From Bacteroidota bacterium (lineage in GTDB: Bacteria > Bacteroidota > Bacteroidia > Chitinophagales > BACL12), in NCBI GenBank assembly GCA_016718035.1, contig JADKEK010000001.1:558001-622000 (forward strand): 64,000 bases of DNA, given 5' to 3'. The notes under the pieces are model-generated. The model searched no databases and was not told the origin of the DNA. It was given only the letters and a program-made list of their open reading frames with translations. Position numbers and translations under genes: made by a program. Shown here in pieces: positions 62,419 to 64,000 of the stretch (positions are counted from its first letter, which is position 1; each line of letters starts with the position of its first letter).

Positions 62419-63414
62419 TTATAATAAATCGATACACTCTTGTAATAATTGTGCTTTATCGATGGATACCACACCTGGTGATTCGCACACTAAACCGCCT
62501 GCAATATTGGCTATAGCGGCCATCTGCGAAGGTTCAGCACCTGCGGCCAAACACAAGGCAGCAACGCTTACTACGGTGTCACCTGCACCACTAACATCTG
62601 CAACATTACGGACATGTGCTTTTTGTATCGATGATTTTTTTCCGGCGCGTAAATAAATGCCTTTATCACCTAAAGTAATGAGTGTAATTTTATGGGTGAG
62701 TTGTTGATGTAATAATGTGGTGATATTATTTAATGAGGTTAAATCTACATATTGAAGTGAAGTGTGCAGACTCTCATTTATTTCGCGAATGTTTGGTTTA
62801 AACACCGTGCAATGCTGATAGGCAAAAAAGTTTTTCTTTTTTGGGTCGACAATTACAGGGATGTTTAATTGATTGCAAGTATGCATAATTTTAGATATCA
62901 TTTCAGGTGATAAAACACCTTTGTCGTAATCTTCAAAAATACAAACATCAGGAGGCGTGTTTTGCAGAAATTTAAGTATAGACTGCAGTAATTTTTTGGA
63001 TAATGACTCATCTAAATCACTGATATCTTCTTCATCTATCCGCATCATCTGGTGATTTTTAGCAATGATGCGTGTTTTTGCAGTCGTGATTCTTTTTTCT
63101 GAACGAAGAATATGTTTAGTATTAATTCCTTTTAACTTTAATAAGCTAATTAAATTATCACCTTCACTATCGTTACCAATTACTGAAAATAAATAAGGTG
63201 TGGCATCAAGCGCTTTAATATTAACGGCAACATTGGCTGCACCGCCCGGACGGGTTTCTTTTTGTTTAACATCCAAAACCGGAACAGGAGCTTCTGGTGA
63301 AATGCGGTCTACGTTTCCGTACACATATTTATCTACCATAATATCACCGATAATCGCCACATGAATATGCCGAAAACCGGAGAACATTTTTTTTATTGAA
63401 GCAGCATTTGCCAT
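62419..63414 (-). CDS. PfkB-family sugar kinase, D-glycero-beta-D-manno-heptose 7-phosphate kinase-like
   Basis: 331 residues. AIIGDIMVDKYVYGNVDRIS and PEAPVPVLDVKQKETRPGGA fit HldE/RfaE kinase domains. AANVAVNIKALDATPYLFSV, VIGNDSEGDNLI and ADVSGAGDTVVSVAALCLA (the PfkB DTxG catalytic base) are visible. It has no nucleotidyltransferase domain, so it is a kinase-only form that would make heptose bisphosphate for LPS core. It is 6 bases downstream of the aminotransferase gene. Confidence 0.88.
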   Translation of the reverse strand: MANAASIKKMFSGFRHIHVAIIGDIMVDKYVYGNVDRISPEAPVPVLDVKQKETRPGGAANVAVNIKALDATPYLFSVIGNDSEGDNLISLLKLKGINTKHILRSEKRITTAKTRIIAKNHQMMRIDEEDISDLDESLSKKLLQSILKFLQNTPPDVCIFEDYDKGVLSPEMISKIMHTCNQLNIPVIVDPKKKNFFAYQHCTVFKPNIREINESLHTSLQYVDLTSLNNITTLLHQQLTHKITLITLGDKGIYLRAGKKSSIQKAHVRNVADVSGAGDTVVSVAALCLAAGAEPSQMAAIANIAGGLVCESPGVVSIDKAQLLQECIDLL

Positions 63415-63420
63415 AAGGAG

Positions 63421-64000
63421 TTAGGAAACCGGTATTTCTTGTGTGATTAATTTTTCTAATGCAATTTTTAATCGTTTCATCGCTTCTACCAATTTATCAT
63501 CGCTGGTAGCATAACTAAAACGAATACAATTTTGGTCGCCAAAAGCACTTCCGGTTACAACCGATAAATTACCTTCATTTAATAAATACATGGCCATGTC
63601 ATCAGCATTGTTGATGGTATTACCATTATATGTTTTGCCAAAATAATTGCTCACATCAGGGAAAAAGTAAAAAGCGCCCTGAGGGTTATTGAATTTAAGT
63701 CCTTTGATGTTTTGCATCATTTGAAACACGAGATCGCGTCTACGTAAAAAAGCAGCTTTCATGGTAAGTGTTGTTTCAACATCACCTTCCAAGGCTGCAA
63801 TGGCTGCTCTTTGCGTAATTGAGCAGGTTGCTGATGTATATTGCCCTTGAATTTTATCACAAGCTTTGGCAATCCACAGCGGAGCACCAATATACCCTAA
63901 TCTCCAGCCGGTCATAGCATATGCTTTAGACAAGCCGTTAACAGTAACCACCCTGTCGTAAATAAAATCAAATTGAGCCATACTTGCGTGCTGGCCGGTA
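63421..64000 (-). CDS. Class I/II PLP aminotransferase (aspartate aminotransferase-like), 5' end beyond the window
   Basis: The frame is open to the right edge. TGQHASMAQFDFIYDR is followed by VVTVNGLSKAYAMTGWRLGY, which contains the PLP Lys (SKAYAMTGWR). QFGDQNCIRFSYATS near the end carries the substrate-carboxylate Arg. About the last 190 residues are present. It likely transaminates aspartate with 2-oxoglutarate. Confidence 0.9.
   Translation of the reverse strand, partial: TGQHASMAQFDFIYDRVVTVNGLSKAYAMTGWRLGYIGAPLWIAKACDKIQGQYTSATCSITQRAAIAALEGDVETTLTMKAAFLRRRDLVFQMMQNIKGLKFNNPQGAFYFFPDVSNYFGKTYNGNTINNADDMAMYLLNEGNLSVVTGSAFGDQNCIRFSYATSDDKLVEAMKRLKIALEKLITQEIPVS

Overview
The window looks like a chromosomal segment of a low-GC member of the Bacteroidota, probably near the Chitinophagales/Saprospiria side. 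The evidence is indirect but consistent. Secreted proteins carry C-terminal type IX secretion (T9SS) sorting tails. Many genes start just downstream of the Bacteroidota -7 box TAnnTTTG. The SRP RNA, the SenC/SCO, CcmE/CcmF, DUF4476 and DUF2795 proteins and the lipoproteins are of types common in this phylum. No tRNA or rRNA gene and no CRISPR array was recognised.

Layout. (1) 1-1369: dnaG on the minus strand, running off the left edge. (2) 1.9-9.1 kb: an AT-rich accessory island with a CBS-HEPN protein, a DUF262/HEPN gene pair, a 1,052-residue PLD-helicase-DUF3427 protein, truncated gene remnants and a solitary MntA-type nucleotidyltransferase. It ends in a 0.7 kb tandem array with a period of about 214 bp. 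(3) 10-15.7 kb: secreted or envelope proteins and an HTH regulator. (4) 15.9-20.5 kb: a cobalamin riboswitch followed by a BtuG-like beta-propeller and a BtuF/BtuC/BtuD-like ABC importer. A PduO-type cobalamin adenosyltransferase lies at 59 kb. (5) 20.7-34.2 kb: mixed housekeeping and transport genes (MsrB, ABC-F ATPase, SCO1, SDF symporter, two MFS transporters, TerC, UbiX, two tandem thioredoxins, Kup). (6) 34.2-41.5 kb: a minus-strand operon (GH20 hexosaminidase, glycosylasparaginase, CutC, GH2 beta-mannosidase, phosphatase) whose enzymes fit the core of N-linked glycans. (7) 41.6-47.6 kb: acyl-CoA carboxylase beta subunit, SRP RNA, a transaldolase-like enzyme, a proton antiporter and ornithine aminotransferase. 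(8) 47.9-53.7 kb: a cytochrome c maturation and redox run (ccmE, ccmF, a DUF2520 protein, ferredoxin, iscX, a UbiA-type prenyltransferase, maf). (9) 53.8-64 kb: housekeeping genes (class V aminotransferase, deoxynucleoside kinase, trpS, gatC, MacB-type ABC parts, queA, a heptose kinase-like protein, an aminotransferase).

Quality caveat. Seven genes carry a single-base indel, nearly all in a homopolymer run: dnaG, the island HEPN gene, mntA, the phosphatase, the carboxylase, ubiA and the deoxynucleoside kinase. Two more lesions are in-frame stops (a second one in dnaG, and one in maf), and ccmF lacks a central segment. Several of these genes are normally essential, so most lesions are more likely sequencing or assembly error than real pseudogenes. 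The affected genes are annotated at full corrected span with the lesion position given.

The parts most worth follow-up are the riboswitch-controlled B12 operon with a T9SS-tailed BtuG-like protein, the N-glycan operon that includes CutC, the DUF262/HEPN and CBS-HEPN genes of the island, the CxxxY-type CcmE, and the family of terminal-inverted-repeat elements that has also been amplified in tandem.
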